DNA from: Gloeophyllum trabeum ATCC 11539
Taxonomy: Eukaryota > Basidiomycota > Agaricomycetes > Gloeophyllales > Gloeophyllaceae
Length of the DNA: 41,901 nucleotides
Direction of reading: 5' to 3'
Assembly: GCF_000344685.1 (NCBI RefSeq)
Contig: NW_006920432.1
Span: 1-41,901 of the forward strand
The translations under genes and the position numbers were made by a program. The notes beneath the pieces were generated by a model. It ran no database searches and was not told the DNA's origin. It saw only the letters and a list, made by a program, of their open reading frames with translations. This document shows, in pieces, positions 21,696 through 32,657 of the stretch. How positions within the stretch are numbered: position 1 is the stretch's first letter; each line of letters begins with the position of its first letter.

Positions 21696-22665
21696 CTATC
21701 ATTTTGGGGGTTCTGTCAAGATCTCGGAAAATAGCCTGCCCCAGGCCCGCTCCTTGGACAATCATTTTACTTTCAGTCAGGCATCATGATAAACCCTCCT
21801 AAGTACCATCTGCACAAATAACGACCTCAATTGACTGGGCACAAAAGAATAGAGAGAGATGCCGGTGACAGACCCACAGTCACAGGTAGTTCTGTCAAAG
21901 TGTCACATGCAAGTCACAGTAAGGAATCCGTGCCAATTTTGTCACACATTTGTCACACCCAGGACCCTTGCACTTCTGTCGAACATACGATAGGAGCAGT
22001 TGGAATTGCTTTAACACCGATCGGGTGGGTGAGCCATGTTTAGCTATACATAATACAGTGTTCCCCAGCAAGCTGATATTTGCCGGAAGACTGTAGGCCC
22101 ACAGATCTAATACATCAGGCCTGTTTCTCATTGATGAAGAGTTATGGAGGCAGCAGCACGCACAGTGCGCCCTACACAACTCACCTGTATTGGTTGGATG
22201 CTGTAGCTACTGGTAAAGCTCGTATAAACGACCCCTTGTCATTAGGCAGCAGAGCTGCAGGGTTTATATACACTGTGGCCCATAGGCTGCCTAAGCTACG
22301 TGGAATATCTATAATCCTACTGAGCTCCACCCATGATGTCACTGACCCACATGAGCTCCGTGCCTTTGTACAATAGTGGAATATACCAGAATATTCCAGA
22401 GAGTTCCGGTACGTTCTGGTATGTTGTAGAACCTGGCAGCCAAGTCAGCGCCTAGTTCAACACTCATGATTACACTGTGCTGTTTGGACAGCATTCGTCC
22501 TCCCATTCAACAATGGTAGAAGATATGACAGTTCTGACTTCACAGGCGTTCTCTACGGGTTACAATTCACCTATGTACCAATCCGTTAAGTCACCCGTTA
22601 CATATTTGTTGAGATTTCGGAGTTCTGTCAAAAATCTGACTTTGACAGGACCCCCAAAATGATAG
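21696..22665. mobile_element. Tc1/mariner-like inverted-repeat element with TA flanks
   Basis: The left end CTATCATTTTGGGGG (from 21696) reads on into a CTGTCA block and is mirrored at the right end, TGACAGGACCCCCAAAATG to 22665, with one mismatch over about 23 bp. Each end abuts a TA dinucleotide (21694-21695; 22666-22667), the duplication expected of Tc1/mariner elements. The 970-bp interior holds no transposase that I recognise; it includes a heat-shock-element-like array. The pairing of these two ends as one element is an inference. Confidence 0.6.
22389..22416. promoter_or_regulatory. Heat-shock-element-like array
   Basis: Units GAA, TTC, GAG, TTC, GTA and TTC occur at exactly 5-bp steps (22389, 22394, 22399, 22404, 22409, 22414), the alternating nGAAn/nTTCn layout bound by trimeric heat shock factor; four units are perfect and two have one mismatch. 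The block is also bracketed by ATACCAGAA and TTCTGGTAT, a 9-bp perfect inverted repeat. No gene is adjacent. Confidence 0.45.
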
Positions 22666-22667
22666 TA

Positions 22668-24699
22668 AGAGGGGGCATGTCTCCAGACTCTCTTGCAGCA
22701 TGGTGTGTAGCAACTTTGAATCTGTGGCAATCGATGGCATAGAATAGCATTATACAGCAATATGTAAATCTGCAGGCTCTGATAGCATAGGAATTCAGTG
22801 TTGATAAAAATTGTATATTGCCAGCTATTCAGAGCTATTGACAGCGATTAAAGCAGTGTCACAAAGAGGCATGGAATAGATACACAGCTGTTACTGTTGT
22901 TCCCACTGTCATGACCATTCTCAAGGATCCACCTACTCTCCGCATACCCTCAACCATGCAGGCATGTTACTTGTCATGGCCAAACACTATCTGAAGACAT
23001 AGTGAGTCGGAAACAAGAGAGTATAACAATGTACTATGTTGCCAACTTCACCCTGCTGCCTCAGTCCACCTGTCTGCCTATGAACCGTGGGGGTCGGCAA
23101 TCCTCAGTCATCTCATGGCAGCTTAATAATGGTCTCTCGGTCTGTGGACCCAGTGGCAGAGCCCAGTGGGACCTATCTGTGTTGAAAAGTTGTCCGAGTC
23201 CCTTAGCATGCCTTGCAGGCCATCTTGAACAATGAGAAAATTGGAATGACATTTCTCTAGGCATATATACATGGGTGTGGTACAGTTTAGTGGAAAATAT
23301 GGCAGATAACTGTGTAGAGAATCATTGTGTGATGGAAATGCCAAGCCGCGAGACTGAAGTCAGCATGGGTGGCAAGGACTCAGGCCTGTTCAATATGTCT
23401 CTCTGCGACAGTATCAATGTCTACTAGATATTCCACACTCAGTTTCCCCTTCGTACCCCCTTGATATAAAATATCTTCATACGTACTCTCAACACTTCTC
23501 CCGACCTACCATTTCCTGATTACAGTTTTATCGAGGCTGCCCATGTAGGCTGTGAAGGGAGGCCTGTATCGGTATTCATGAGGATATAATAAAAATCCCA
23601 ACTTTGGGACAACTGTAATCTACAACTTGCATGTGTTGTGCCAAATGCCACGGGGTCATCCTGAGGAGGAGTGGCAAGTGCACTGGGGGTACATGAAGTG
23701 ACCGACTTTCTCAACCATTGAGGTCCCACGCATCAACACAGCCACAGCTTCACAGACCATAACCGTAAACATATACAAACACCATGAGTTGGCAGGGATT
23801 GCCCACCCCCGCAAGTCTTTGCAGTGATAGTCAGGTGTTCGTCATACTATGGACACAAGAGCATCCTGTGGTGGTCTGCATACTGCTTTCCCCTATGCTA
23901 CCTGCACTGGTACACCACAGCACATTTGTGCCTGCTGGAATGCCAGAGTGTGTCGCTGACACTTTGATTCACAGGAAGAAGCATCAATTTAATCTAATTC
24001 AGACAAACAAGGGAAACATTAGCAGGGCCTGCTCAATGTGTCAGGTTGGTTGGCATTGGATGTCGATGTCCCGAGCCTCGCAAAGCCTACAGCAGTACGA
24101 GAGACTTGTCAACATCATTGAGGACAGTCATAGAGGTGTCCCGAGCAGAGACAACAACTAGAGTAGACATGCGCGAGGTGGTGGTGGTGGTGGTGGTAAG
24201 ACAACAAGAAAGTCGTGACTTTGAGCTCCCTTTTTGCGGGTCGGAACGGAAAAGTGATTCAGTGAAGGAGAGCAGTGGCTGGGACACAGCAAGAGAGTTG
24301 TGGCACAGGTGCAATGCCATGAGGATGAGCACCAGAAGCACGTCTGTGGCCGCAGATTGCGGCTCAGACTGCCCGATAAGGAAAGCAGAAAATACTTCTA
24401 TGTACATAGAGTGAATTCTAAGTAGCCAGGTATGATGCAGACTGGTAGCATGTAACTGCCACCAGGGTTGCTAGATAATGGCATGGGTGGCAGAGGGGTT
24501 GTTGATTTGAATTATCCCTTCCAATGCAAGTGGTAATTTTGCAGTGATTTACCGGTAAATTACCAGGAGGTAACTGACCGCAGACTTTTTCCTTGGTCGG
24601 CCAGCCTCAGTGCTCATCTTCATCCGCGTTTTATATGTGCCCAAGCAATATCAATACATAAGATACACACGATAGAATTTCCCCCTTCCGCCCGGCCGC
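22668..24699. other. Gene-poor interval with a GGT microsatellite
   Basis: 2 kb with no supported gene. A (GGT)7 run lies at 24177-24197. Other ORFs (23784-24161, 24087-24407) are short, overlap each other in opposite frames and show no domain. Confidence 0.45.
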
Positions 24700-25217
24700 T
24701 CACTTTGCCTCGCCCACGAGCTGGTTGACAATGTCGACCGCGCGCCTAAACTTGGCCTTCTGCTCGTCGGTCGGCTGCACCTCGCTGTGTCCGCCGCCGC
24801 ACCCCTGGGGGCCGCCGTTGCACCACTCGAGATCGGCGCTGCCCCACGCGATGCTGGTGTCGAGCCCGTAGATGTCCTCGCTGCCCGGCGGCTGCTCGGT
24901 GGGCAGGTCCTTGAGGATGGCGTGCAGCTCGTCGAGGAGCGCTTCGGTGTTGGATGGCGCGGAGGAGGAGAGGGCGAGGGATTTGGGGGCGAGGGGCTGT
25001 TGGAGCGTGGGCTGGCCCGGGGGGCGGACGGCGGATTGGATGAAGAGGGAGGAGGGGTTGTGGGCGGAGAGGGTGATGGTGTGGATCGCGTCGGGCGTGG
25101 GCGGGGCGAAGCCGCCGGTGATGCCTGGGCGTGGGCGCGGGGTGAGCATGCTACTTGATGTGGACGAAAGGCAGACTCACCGTGCTGCAGGCGGAGGGAG
25201 AATTCTGTGGGAGGCAT
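24700..25217 (-). CDS. Conserved-looking small protein of unknown function, 153 aa
   Basis: Two minus-strand exons, 25217-25181 and 25124-24700, give 153 residues; the 56-bp GT-AG intron restores MPPTEFSLRLQHGITGGFAP as one frame. I rejected a 30-bp intron giving a different N-terminus as too short. The protein is soluble with no signal peptide or TM segment. It has a beta-like N-terminal half (DAIHTITLSAHNPSSLFIQ), a Leu-rich helix LLDELHAILKDL, a short segment IYGLDTSIAWGSADLEWCNG followed by GPQGCGGGH, and a C-terminal helix FRRAVDIVNQLVGEAK. I do not recognise the family. It is divergent from the Cys-tailed gene at 25360, sharing a 142-bp promoter. Confidence 0.75.
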
Positions 25218-25359
25218 GGGAGTGGTGGTTCGAGTCGAAGAGAGAGGTGGCACGCCCCATCTCGCCACGCAGCCACGCGCTGCGTATGACCTCACCGCAC
25301 CGCTCCACCTCATATAACCCCGCTTACAGCCGCTTTACACTCTAACGCGCTCACCCACA
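25218..25359. promoter_or_regulatory. Compact bidirectional promoter
   Basis: Only 142 bp separate two divergent start codons. A CATATAA sequence at about 25311-25317 sits about 45 bp before the plus-strand ATG and could serve as its TATA element; no TATA is obvious for the minus-strand gene. Confidence 0.5.
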
Positions 25360-25613
25360 ATGTCGTCCACCGAGCTTCAATACCCGCCCTCCGCCGCCCA
25401 GCCCGGCTTCGTCTCCACCCAGCCCGCAGGCGGTCCGAGTATGTCCATCGCGTCCGCAACGCACAAGAAGGAGGAGGAAAAGGCGGCGAGGTTGAGGGGT
25501 GGCTGTATCCCCTGCCCGGTCAGTGTGATCGATACCGGTTGAACGAAAGCTGACGATGGGCGTCGCAGGACGGCGGGTGCTGCTATATCATCCCTATCCC
25601 GTGCTGCTGCTAA
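25360..25613 (+). CDS. Small protein with Cys-rich C-terminal tail, 67 aa
   Basis: Exons 25360-25518 and 25569-25613 (50-bp intron, phase 0) give 67 residues. The N-terminal two-thirds are hydrophilic and Ser/Pro/Gln-rich (TELQYPPSAAQPGFVSTQPA), followed by KKEEEKAARLRGG and a Cys tail with CIPCP, then DGGCCYIIPIPCCC. This layout, a low-complexity head with an LRGG-C motif and a short Cys-rich amphipathic tail, resembles fungal CYSTM-like small proteins that attach to membranes or bind metal. Function is unknown; the family resemblance is by general pattern only. Without splicing the tail is lost. Confidence 0.75.
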
Positions 25614-26083
25614 GGCCGCTGCCTTTGCCTACGACCGATATACACGACATGCGAGGGTAATTTGTACCATACCACTATGCTTTCTGGACATTGGAGTCTA
25701 CGGACAAGGGACGAGAAAGTGTATTGAATGATCTTGCTGCATAGATGTATCCAAAGAATGTATCATAAACGATGTCTTGCTTCCCTCTCCATGTGATCAT
25801 TCAACATGTCGCGTACTGCTTCGCTGTAGAATCCGTATGCTTGAACTTCCAGCCGATGGGTAGGCCTTTCGTCAGACGCCCGCCCAAGGAAAAACATATC
25901 CCAAATAGGCTACACCTCCCACGCCGCGAGCGCTTCCCGACTTGAACTTGAACGCCGTTCGAGCACGCTGCTCCTTTGTCCTCCCTTCCTCCTGCCCTTG
26001 TCTTTCAATCGTTCGGGCGCACGCAGTTTCATTCCCCGCTAGACCACGCTCATCAAAATCGGCGCTGAGCCACGTCCACGACC
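25614..26083. other. Intergenic region upstream of the low-complexity gene
   Basis: 470 bp between two plus-strand genes. A minus ORF across 25872-26273 shows no domain and overlaps exon 1 of the next gene. A C/T-rich stretch at about 25965-26010 lies upstream of the next ATG, typical of fungal promoters. Confidence 0.4.
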
Positions 26084-27203
26084 ATGCAGACAGTGGCGCA
26101 CAACCCCGCGAACACGAACCCCGACACGGAACAGCGCAGACGGCGCGCAAACATCGACAGGCAAAAAGCCAACCACGTATGCCCTCCGTCCCTTCCCGCA
26201 TGCGCCCCCGCTCACCTACCTGCCCGCAGCTATCAAGGCAGCTCCAGATGCGCCTGCAGTACGCCCGCCTCAAGGTCGAGCACGGCTGGGTACGTCTTGT
26301 CTAGTCCCCAGGGCCCCATGGATGTCGCGGGCAGGGAGTAAGGCTGATGCGGCGCGAGCAGCAACGCCAGAACCTGAACGAGGTCGAGAACCTCTACTTC
26401 CACCACTCGCACCACCGCCGGCCGTCCTCCGCCTCCCCCGCCCGCGCGCACGCGGGCAGGAACGCTGCTGCCAATGCCAATGCCAGCACGAATGCGAATG
26501 TGAATGCCAGCACGAACGCGAATGTGAATGCCCACTCGAACTCGAACTCGAACACGAACCCGGATGCGAGTATGGATACGCGCCCCGACCCAGATCCCAC
26601 CCCGCGCCCCGCGCCCACCACCACCACCCCCAACTCCGCCCCTCCGCGCCCCCCGAACCCGAACCCGAGCCCGCAGCACAGTCCCGCCCCGCAATCGCAC
26701 CCGGCCCCGGCCCCGGCCCCGGCCCCAAACCCAACCCCGACCCCAATCCCTCCCCCGCCGCACCGCCCACCCATGAACTTCCGCGAGGTCCTCGACGAAG
26801 CCGACCGCCTCGTCGCGCAGGCCGCCGGGCTCCTCCCCGCGCCCTATCCCCCGTCTCCCCCCGCCCCTCCCCCCCGCCAGCAGCGCCCCTCCCCCCCACG
26901 CAACCCCCCCCAACCAACCCGCCCGCCTCGCCCACCCGCTTCCCCTTCCGCGCCGCCGCCGCGCCCAGCACGCTCACCTACGACTCCTTCTGGCAGGCGC
27001 ACACCCCGTCCTACCGCTCCCTCCTCGCGAGCAAGGCCGCCGCGTCCTCTCCCGCCCCTGCGGACGGGAGCACCGGGGCGCATCGGCTGTTCGCGGGCAC
27101 GACGGGCCCGTTCATACAGCGCTCGCAGTACAGCTTCGAGTTTGACGCGGAGAAGGCGAGGGCGTGGCAGCAGGGGCAGGGAGGGGGCGCGCAGGGGCCG
27201 TAG
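26084..27203 (+). CDS. Asn/Pro-rich low-complexity protein, unknown function, ~292 aa
   Basis: Exons 26084-26176, 26230-26289 and 26362-26852 are well supported; the last, 26969-27203, requires a 116-bp intron with a weak GTCTCC donor and an extremely C-rich body. Total 879 nt, 292 residues. The N-terminal block is the most protein-like: EQRRRRANIDRQKANHLSRQ then LQMRLQYARLKVEHGWQRQ and NLNEVENLYF, a basic helical segment. Then come Asn repeats (about residues 75-110, STNANVNA units), Pro/Ala dipeptide repeats, a helix MNFREVLDEADRLVAQAAG, and a C-terminal block LTYDSFWQAHTPSYRSLL ending with QRSQYSFEFDAEKARAW. The helical start and conserved-looking end suggest a nuclear or regulatory factor, but I cannot name it. 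A poly-C sequencing indel instead of the last intron is possible. Confidence 0.65.
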
Positions 27204-27556
27204 CAGGAGGGAGCGGTCTCGGTTTCGGTTGCTTGCTTGCTTGATTTCTCGTCGTTATCGGTCCTGCAAGTAGTATTAGTATAGTCCATCCATTTGATAT
27301 ACCATCGCAAACAAGATTCCGTGCAATATGCATTATCCGGCTATCATAGACGTATGTATTCGTAAAACTGATTACTCGTGGGGTACCCAAGAATAGGCTT
27401 AGGTTGACGCGGTCCTAGAGGGGTGGTTGGGAAGAAGGGGAGGAGAAACGGTCGTACAGTCGTGAAGAGTGTTCTATGGGTATGAGGCACAACAAAGCAG
27501 AAGCAGGTGGAGAAGGTAAAGGAGAAGGTAAAGGAGAAATATCAGGGATGAGGGTT
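27204..27556. other. Convergent 3' intergenic region
   Basis: 353 bp between the 3' ends of the low-complexity gene and DGK1. It contains a purine-rich AAGGAGAAGGTAAAGGAGAA stretch at about 27510-27537 but no gene. Confidence 0.4.
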
Positions 27557-28787
27557 CTAGAGCGCGAGCAGTTCGAGGACTTTGAAAAAGCCCCAGATGC
27601 ACCCGCCAGAGATGATCGGCAGCGTCATATTATCGTCCAAGGAGCCGAGATCTACGAGGCAAATGAACACAAGAGCACGCCGCGCAACCAACCGCACTCA
27701 CCCAGAGCCTCCGCAACGCCCGACACCAGCCCCGCCACCACACCCACCGCCGCCAGTCCCGCCCACCCCGCCATCTTCACCCTCCCCACGCCCGCCTCCC
27801 GCGCCGCCTCCACCGCGCGCACCGCCCACGCCGCGTGCGGGCCCGCGGGGATGACGCCCTCCTCCCACGTCCAGCTCGCGTCCGCCGCGCGCACGGGCGC
27901 GACCCACCGCCAGAAGCCGGCCGCGACAACCCCGCCGGTGAGCGAGGCAGCGAGGAAGCCCGCGAGCGACTTGCGCGGCGCGAGCGGCAGCCCGAGGAGG
28001 TGCCGCGGCAGGGGGGGCGTGTGCCGGCCCCACAGGCGTCCGATCGTCGAGGCCGCGGTGTCTGCCCACGAGAGGCTGGAGGCAATTAGGTCAGGTTATA
28101 GTGGGTGCCGGAGAGGGAGGGAAAGCGTACATGAGGATAGAGACGACGGCAATGTCGAGTGGATAGACGGAGAGGACGAATATGGCGCCGATGATGTACC
28201 ATATCACGCCGTTTGTCGTTTTCTGGGCAGCGTGGTCAGGTACGTTGACGGGAGGAGAGGATACAAGCCAACCTTTTCGACGTCGCGCATGAGGAAGCCC
28301 ACGCAGCGCTCGTACAGGCGCTCGAAGGTGGGCGAGCGCAGGCGCAGGACGTCGAGCGGCACGAGGACGGCGAGGGCCACGGCCAGCGCGAGCACGACAA
28401 ACTTGGGATTGCCATCCGACGTGTAGAGGTGGAGAGTAAGAAAGCCTGCAGGGACTGTCAGCTCGGCAGACCGTATTGCACACGACGGGGCCACACACCG
28501 ATAGATGAATGCAGCGTCTTTCTCGGAATCTCCCAGTCGACTTTTTCCTTTTTCTTTTCCGGACTGCGCCCTCGGGACAGCGATTCCTCCTCGACATCTT
28601 TCAGACGTGTCACTGTGCCGTTCCCCGACGCGTGCCGCTGCGTCTTGCGCGGGTGTGGCATCGGTTGCGAACGCGAGGAGGCAAAGGGGATTTTCGGGGA
28701 CGGCGAGCGCGACAACGTGCGCGTTCGGCGGGGGCGGGAGTCGTGAACAAAGCCGAGACTGAAAGCGTCGTTGGCGGGAATGGACAT
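27557..28787 (-). CDS. DGK1: CTP-dependent diacylglycerol kinase (Dgk1-like)
   Basis: Dgk1 phosphorylates diacylglycerol with CTP to make phosphatidate in the ER/nuclear membrane, counteracting the Pah1 phosphatase. Minus-strand exons 28787-28499, 28445-28273, 28222-28131, 28075-27702 and 27651-27557 total 1023 nt, 340 residues. An Arg/Ser-rich cytosolic N-terminus (about 95 residues, SPSPKIPFASSRS) is followed by WEIPRKTLHSSIGFLTLHLY, NGVIWYIIGAIFVLSVYPLD, SWADTAASTIGRLWG, APRKSLAGFLAASLTGG and the C-terminal DDNMTLPIISGGCIWGF, all typical of the CTP-transferase fold. Several hydrophobic helices are visible. The start lies 26 codons after an upstream in-frame Met that I consider unlikely. 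It lies 210 bp downstream of RCY1 on the same strand. Confidence 0.92.
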
Positions 28788-28997
28788 GTCTTTTGGAGGT
28801 CGTGTGCGTCGTCGAGCACGATGGGGAGACGTAGAGTTAGACTCCAATGAACGCAGCACACGTCCCTGACCGTACCTGAAAGGGTCAACTCGCGTGCCAC
28901 GCGACGCCACGTGCAACTGCCCCGTCGGTCCGAGAGGACGCGCAGTTTGGAAACCTCTCAATTACACTCGGAGACAATACAGTAGAACACATGAACA

Positions 28998-31900
28998 TTA
29001 ACAGACAATACAATCTTCCTTGAAGCTGAGGTTGTACATCGTTTTATCAACCGTCTTTTCGATTTTCTTCCAGTCAGCTCGCCGCTGGATAAACTCGTAA
29101 ATGTCCTGGAAGGGCACGGGTATAGCAGAGCCGGGCAGGAATCAGATGCCACTATACATAGCCATATATGTGGCTTGGATAGACGCACCTCTGGCTTGTA
29201 TGCACCACCGTACCTGGTAACGTCCCTGACAATCTGCGCTAGGTCCTTCGCGTCATCGACGACGTATACATGACCGAGCATTTTCAGATGAGAGAATTCA
29301 GCCGTTATACTGGGAACCTGCAGGCCGCGATGGGTTCAGATTATCCGCGTGAAACCACATGTGTCTTGACAGCAACGCACCTTGAGCGACGCGATGAACG
29401 CGTGATATGCATTCAAATCCGCAATGAGCTGAAAGCCGCCCGTTAGCGATATTATCTGTCGTTTGATGTGCTTCTGCAAGATCCTGAACGCAAACCGTCT
29501 CATTATTTTGCTGAGGCCTGCCTCACAAAAAGAGATACTCACGCGATCAACCGCCACCCGACTTCCTGGTAAAACACCTCCAGCACATCTTTCGTCGTAC
29601 TTCCCTTTAACAGCTGACAATGCATATCCAGACACTTGATAACCTCTTGGCATCCTTTCGTGGGACCGAGCTCCAGCGGAGGCGCGTCATCCGGAGGGTA
29701 GTACTCGCGAGGCTGGGTAAGGGTAAGGATAATATGTTCGACCTACGCCGGCTTAGCACCCTACCGTCAAGACAGGATAGACAAGACTGACCTGGTTCAT
29801 CAGCACTTCCGTCCCGGCGTTGAGGCCCGCAGCTACCGAGTCGTCGAGCGCGTTCTCAAATCGCTTCTTCTCTCGCACAACGCCGTTCAGGAAATCGGTC
29901 TTGTCTATCCGGGGTGCCTGGACCACCACGATGTTAGCGGCGGCAAGGCAATGCGAAGACAGATTTACCAGCTCCTTGTCAAAGTAGACCTGGACCATGG
30001 ACTGTATCGTGTCTCCAACATGCACAAGCTCGAAGAACTGCATCAGCGGCGCGACGCTCGTCGTCTCGGAATGTTCCGCGGGCTTATATGCTCGCATACG
30101 CTCGGTTGCTCTGTCAGACGGGTCATCAGTGACATTCATCGGCCAGATCATCAGAGGGAACATGACGCACGCGTTGAAGCCAGGAACGAGATGTTTCTCG
30201 CTCATAGTCTGGAGCAGCAGTATGAATATTTCCTCCATGGTATCGTGCACGCGATGTCCGTAATGCCCTGGATACCCTGCGAAAGTCTCAGCACGCTTGA
30301 GCGCTTCACGATCAGCGTGGATAAGTTCCAGAGCGATATCTAACGAAAGCAAGAGCTCCATTTTGTCCGACTGAGCGCCATTAGACTGCGTTGTGGACGT
30401 GCCAACCGAATGTGTCTTGACAGAAGTGACCGCGGTCGTTGTTGTCTTCTGAGAAGACATCGAAGCTGTCTCAAGGGCGTGTCAGCCGAGCATTGTCTTA
30501 CGAGTGATTGTTTGGGGAGCTTACACCGAGTAATGGACGAGTCGTCCTTCTCGCTTTCGGCGGCATCGTCTGCTTCCCCCTCCCCACCGAATTCGAAGAG
30601 GACATTATCGCCATCTTGTAACTGGAAGTCGCGGCTATAACCGTCTCTACCCGACCCGCCCGATCCGACCGCCCCGCTGCCGCCCCAACGCTGGGGGTTG
30701 AGCATGGCGATGCCCTGCGCGGCCGCGGTGCCGCCCGTCTGGAGGGCAGCACCGACGGCACCAACTGTGCGCGGGACTATCGTCACAGGCAGAAGCAAGA
30801 CGTCGGTGAAGGAAGCAAGGACGTTCCGTTTCACTTGCGCCGGGTTCTGGGAACCAAGGAAACGCGCGCCCTCGCGGGAAGTCGTAAGCACCGTGGATGC
30901 CTGGGACGTCTGATGCAGGAAGTGTTAAGGCAATAGTCCAGTAAACCTGCAGGGCCGGTCGTACCTGTTTATCCCAGCTCCGGCAGATAACATCAAAATT
31001 ATGCTTCAATGACTCTACCTCCTCGTCAAGATATTCATCCATGTTCGTCTCGAACATGCGATACCTAACCTCTGCACTGTCGGTGCACTTGATTTGACGC
31101 ATAGAATATGAACACGCACACGACATCTTCCGCCTTGGTCCTTGTGACCAAGCAGTCTGCGCGCTGTTCTGCGACTTGCATCACGGTATCAACCATCCGC
31201 CATGCCTCCTTGAACGTAGCAGCGGTCGCTTGTAGGAAGACCGCGTTCGAAATCTCCCGTGCGCGCGTTAACAGCTGGGCAATGTATTCACCTACCTACA
31301 GGCCCGACGAGTGGCATGTGAGTGAGATGTCGAACCGCTGGAACGACGTAGATGCAGGCGTACATACTACTTCGACTGCAATACGGTCAGCAAACGAGAG
31401 CAGCACGTTCGACTCGGGTGGAAAGACGCGTACGGCCCGCGCGCCGTGGTCCCTTAGGGCTTCCAATACGTTCGTCATGAGAATATCCATTGCATCAAAC
31501 GCTAAGGCACCGGTTTCTCTGCACATAAATATTGTATTGACAAGCACCTTCCAAGATGTACCACGAACAGACGTACGTAAAGTTATCCAAGGGATTCCAG
31601 CGACCTTGCTCGTAAAATATTTCACGCTTTTCCGCCCAGACTTTGCCCAGTTCCCACTCGCCGTGACCCTGCCAGACATTCCAGCTAGCCTCCGCAGCCT
31701 CGCGCATAGCATTCTCGTCTGCCTTGCTGTCTGCAATTTCAAACTCGCTCAGTAGATTCGCCTCGAATCGGTCGATCGCCAGGCGCAGTGACGAGCGTAG
31801 AGATTGCCATGATGACAGCGGCTGTACCTCTGGAGAAAGAAACGAGGAAAGCAGGCGGAGAGCCTGAGACTGCAATCGAAGCGGCGGCACTGGAGGAGGG

Positions 31901-32466
31901 AACAGGGAGGATAGAAGCAGGTGCGACTGCGAAGTCAAAGCTTTCGTGAGAGGCTTGAGAAGATTATGCACCCTAATGTACATTGCGCGGAACGATGGCT
32001 TTGCGTCTGGCAGGGCGGTTGTGGCCGGCACTAAGGATAGTCCGTCGAAGGAACCGACAAAGTCGCCCATCTCGTTCTGGGGAGCGCTGAAAGGATCGGC
32101 GGAGGTAAAATCTCCGAACTCGTCTTCTACAGGTAAGATGGGGGGCTCAGTCGTTCGTGAGGCCGCCTCTCGCGCTTTACGAGACTCGAGTTCATCCAAA
32201 ACAGATCCTAGGCCGTGTCGATCAACCTCGAGAGCACCCCATCGAGGTTTCCATACTTTGTCGTCCCGTGTAAGGCGAGATAACGCGCGGTTGCCCCGAG
32301 AGTACGACGGTATATCAGGCACGGCCAGATTCGAGAGTATCAGGACATGCAAATCGACCGGGAGGCGTCCGATGAATTCCGGAGCAACGTGTCTTTTCAC
32401 GACGGTATTCCTATCTGCGTGGCCGGAATACAGTCGAACAGGTTCTAAGGTCTTGAACTTGTCCAT
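28998..32466 (-). CDS. RCY1: Recyclin-1-like F-box protein with Sec10-like domain and CAAX box
   Basis: Rcy1 is an F-box protein that acts at endosomes in plasma-membrane recycling and binds Skp1; the long C-terminal part is Sec10-like. Minus-strand exons: 32466-31577, 31518-31368, 31295-31120, 31064-30965, 30909-30525, 30465-30171, 30110-29969, 29917-29792, 29742-29543, 29483-29381, 29317-29189 and 29105-28998 (2805 nt, 934 residues). The F-box is at about residues 30-75 (EFIGRLPVDLHVLILSNLAV). Helical blocks follow: DRIAVEVVGEYIAQLLTRAR, MFETNMDEYLDEEVESLKHN, FFELVHVGDTIQSMVQVYFD and YEFIQRRADWKKIEKTVDKT. A Ser/Gly/Asp-rich loop (about residues 540-610) separates the halves. The protein ends KEDCIVC, a CAAX prenylation signal as in yeast Rcy1. 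No lesions. Confidence 0.93.
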
Positions 32467-32657
32467 TCGGAAGCCACTTGGAGCACAGCCGAGGAGAGGA
32501 GGCGGAGCGTGAGGATTCGGCCCGGAGACGGGTGCTGTAGAGGTCTACATAGGCGCCGGGAGACTTGCGTACTATAGTATTACGGTGGTTTCGTCAGTCA
32601 CGGGTCACAGACCCTTCTGACGAGACAAAATCCACATATCTACATACAGTCAACCAC

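Noticed and set aside
25151..25180. 30-bp intron giving an alternative N-terminus for the small minus-strand protein
   Set aside because: Too short for a fungal intron; the 56-bp alternative keeps phase and gives a more plausible joined sequence.
26233..26977. Long antisense ORFs of 226-235 codons rich in Gly, Arg and Val
   Set aside because: They are GC-rich shad­ows of the Pro/Asn repeats of the plus-strand gene and contain no domain.
27476..28426. 316-codon plus-strand ORF
   Set aside because: It is antisense to DGK1, whose exons join with consistent phase and clear family motifs.
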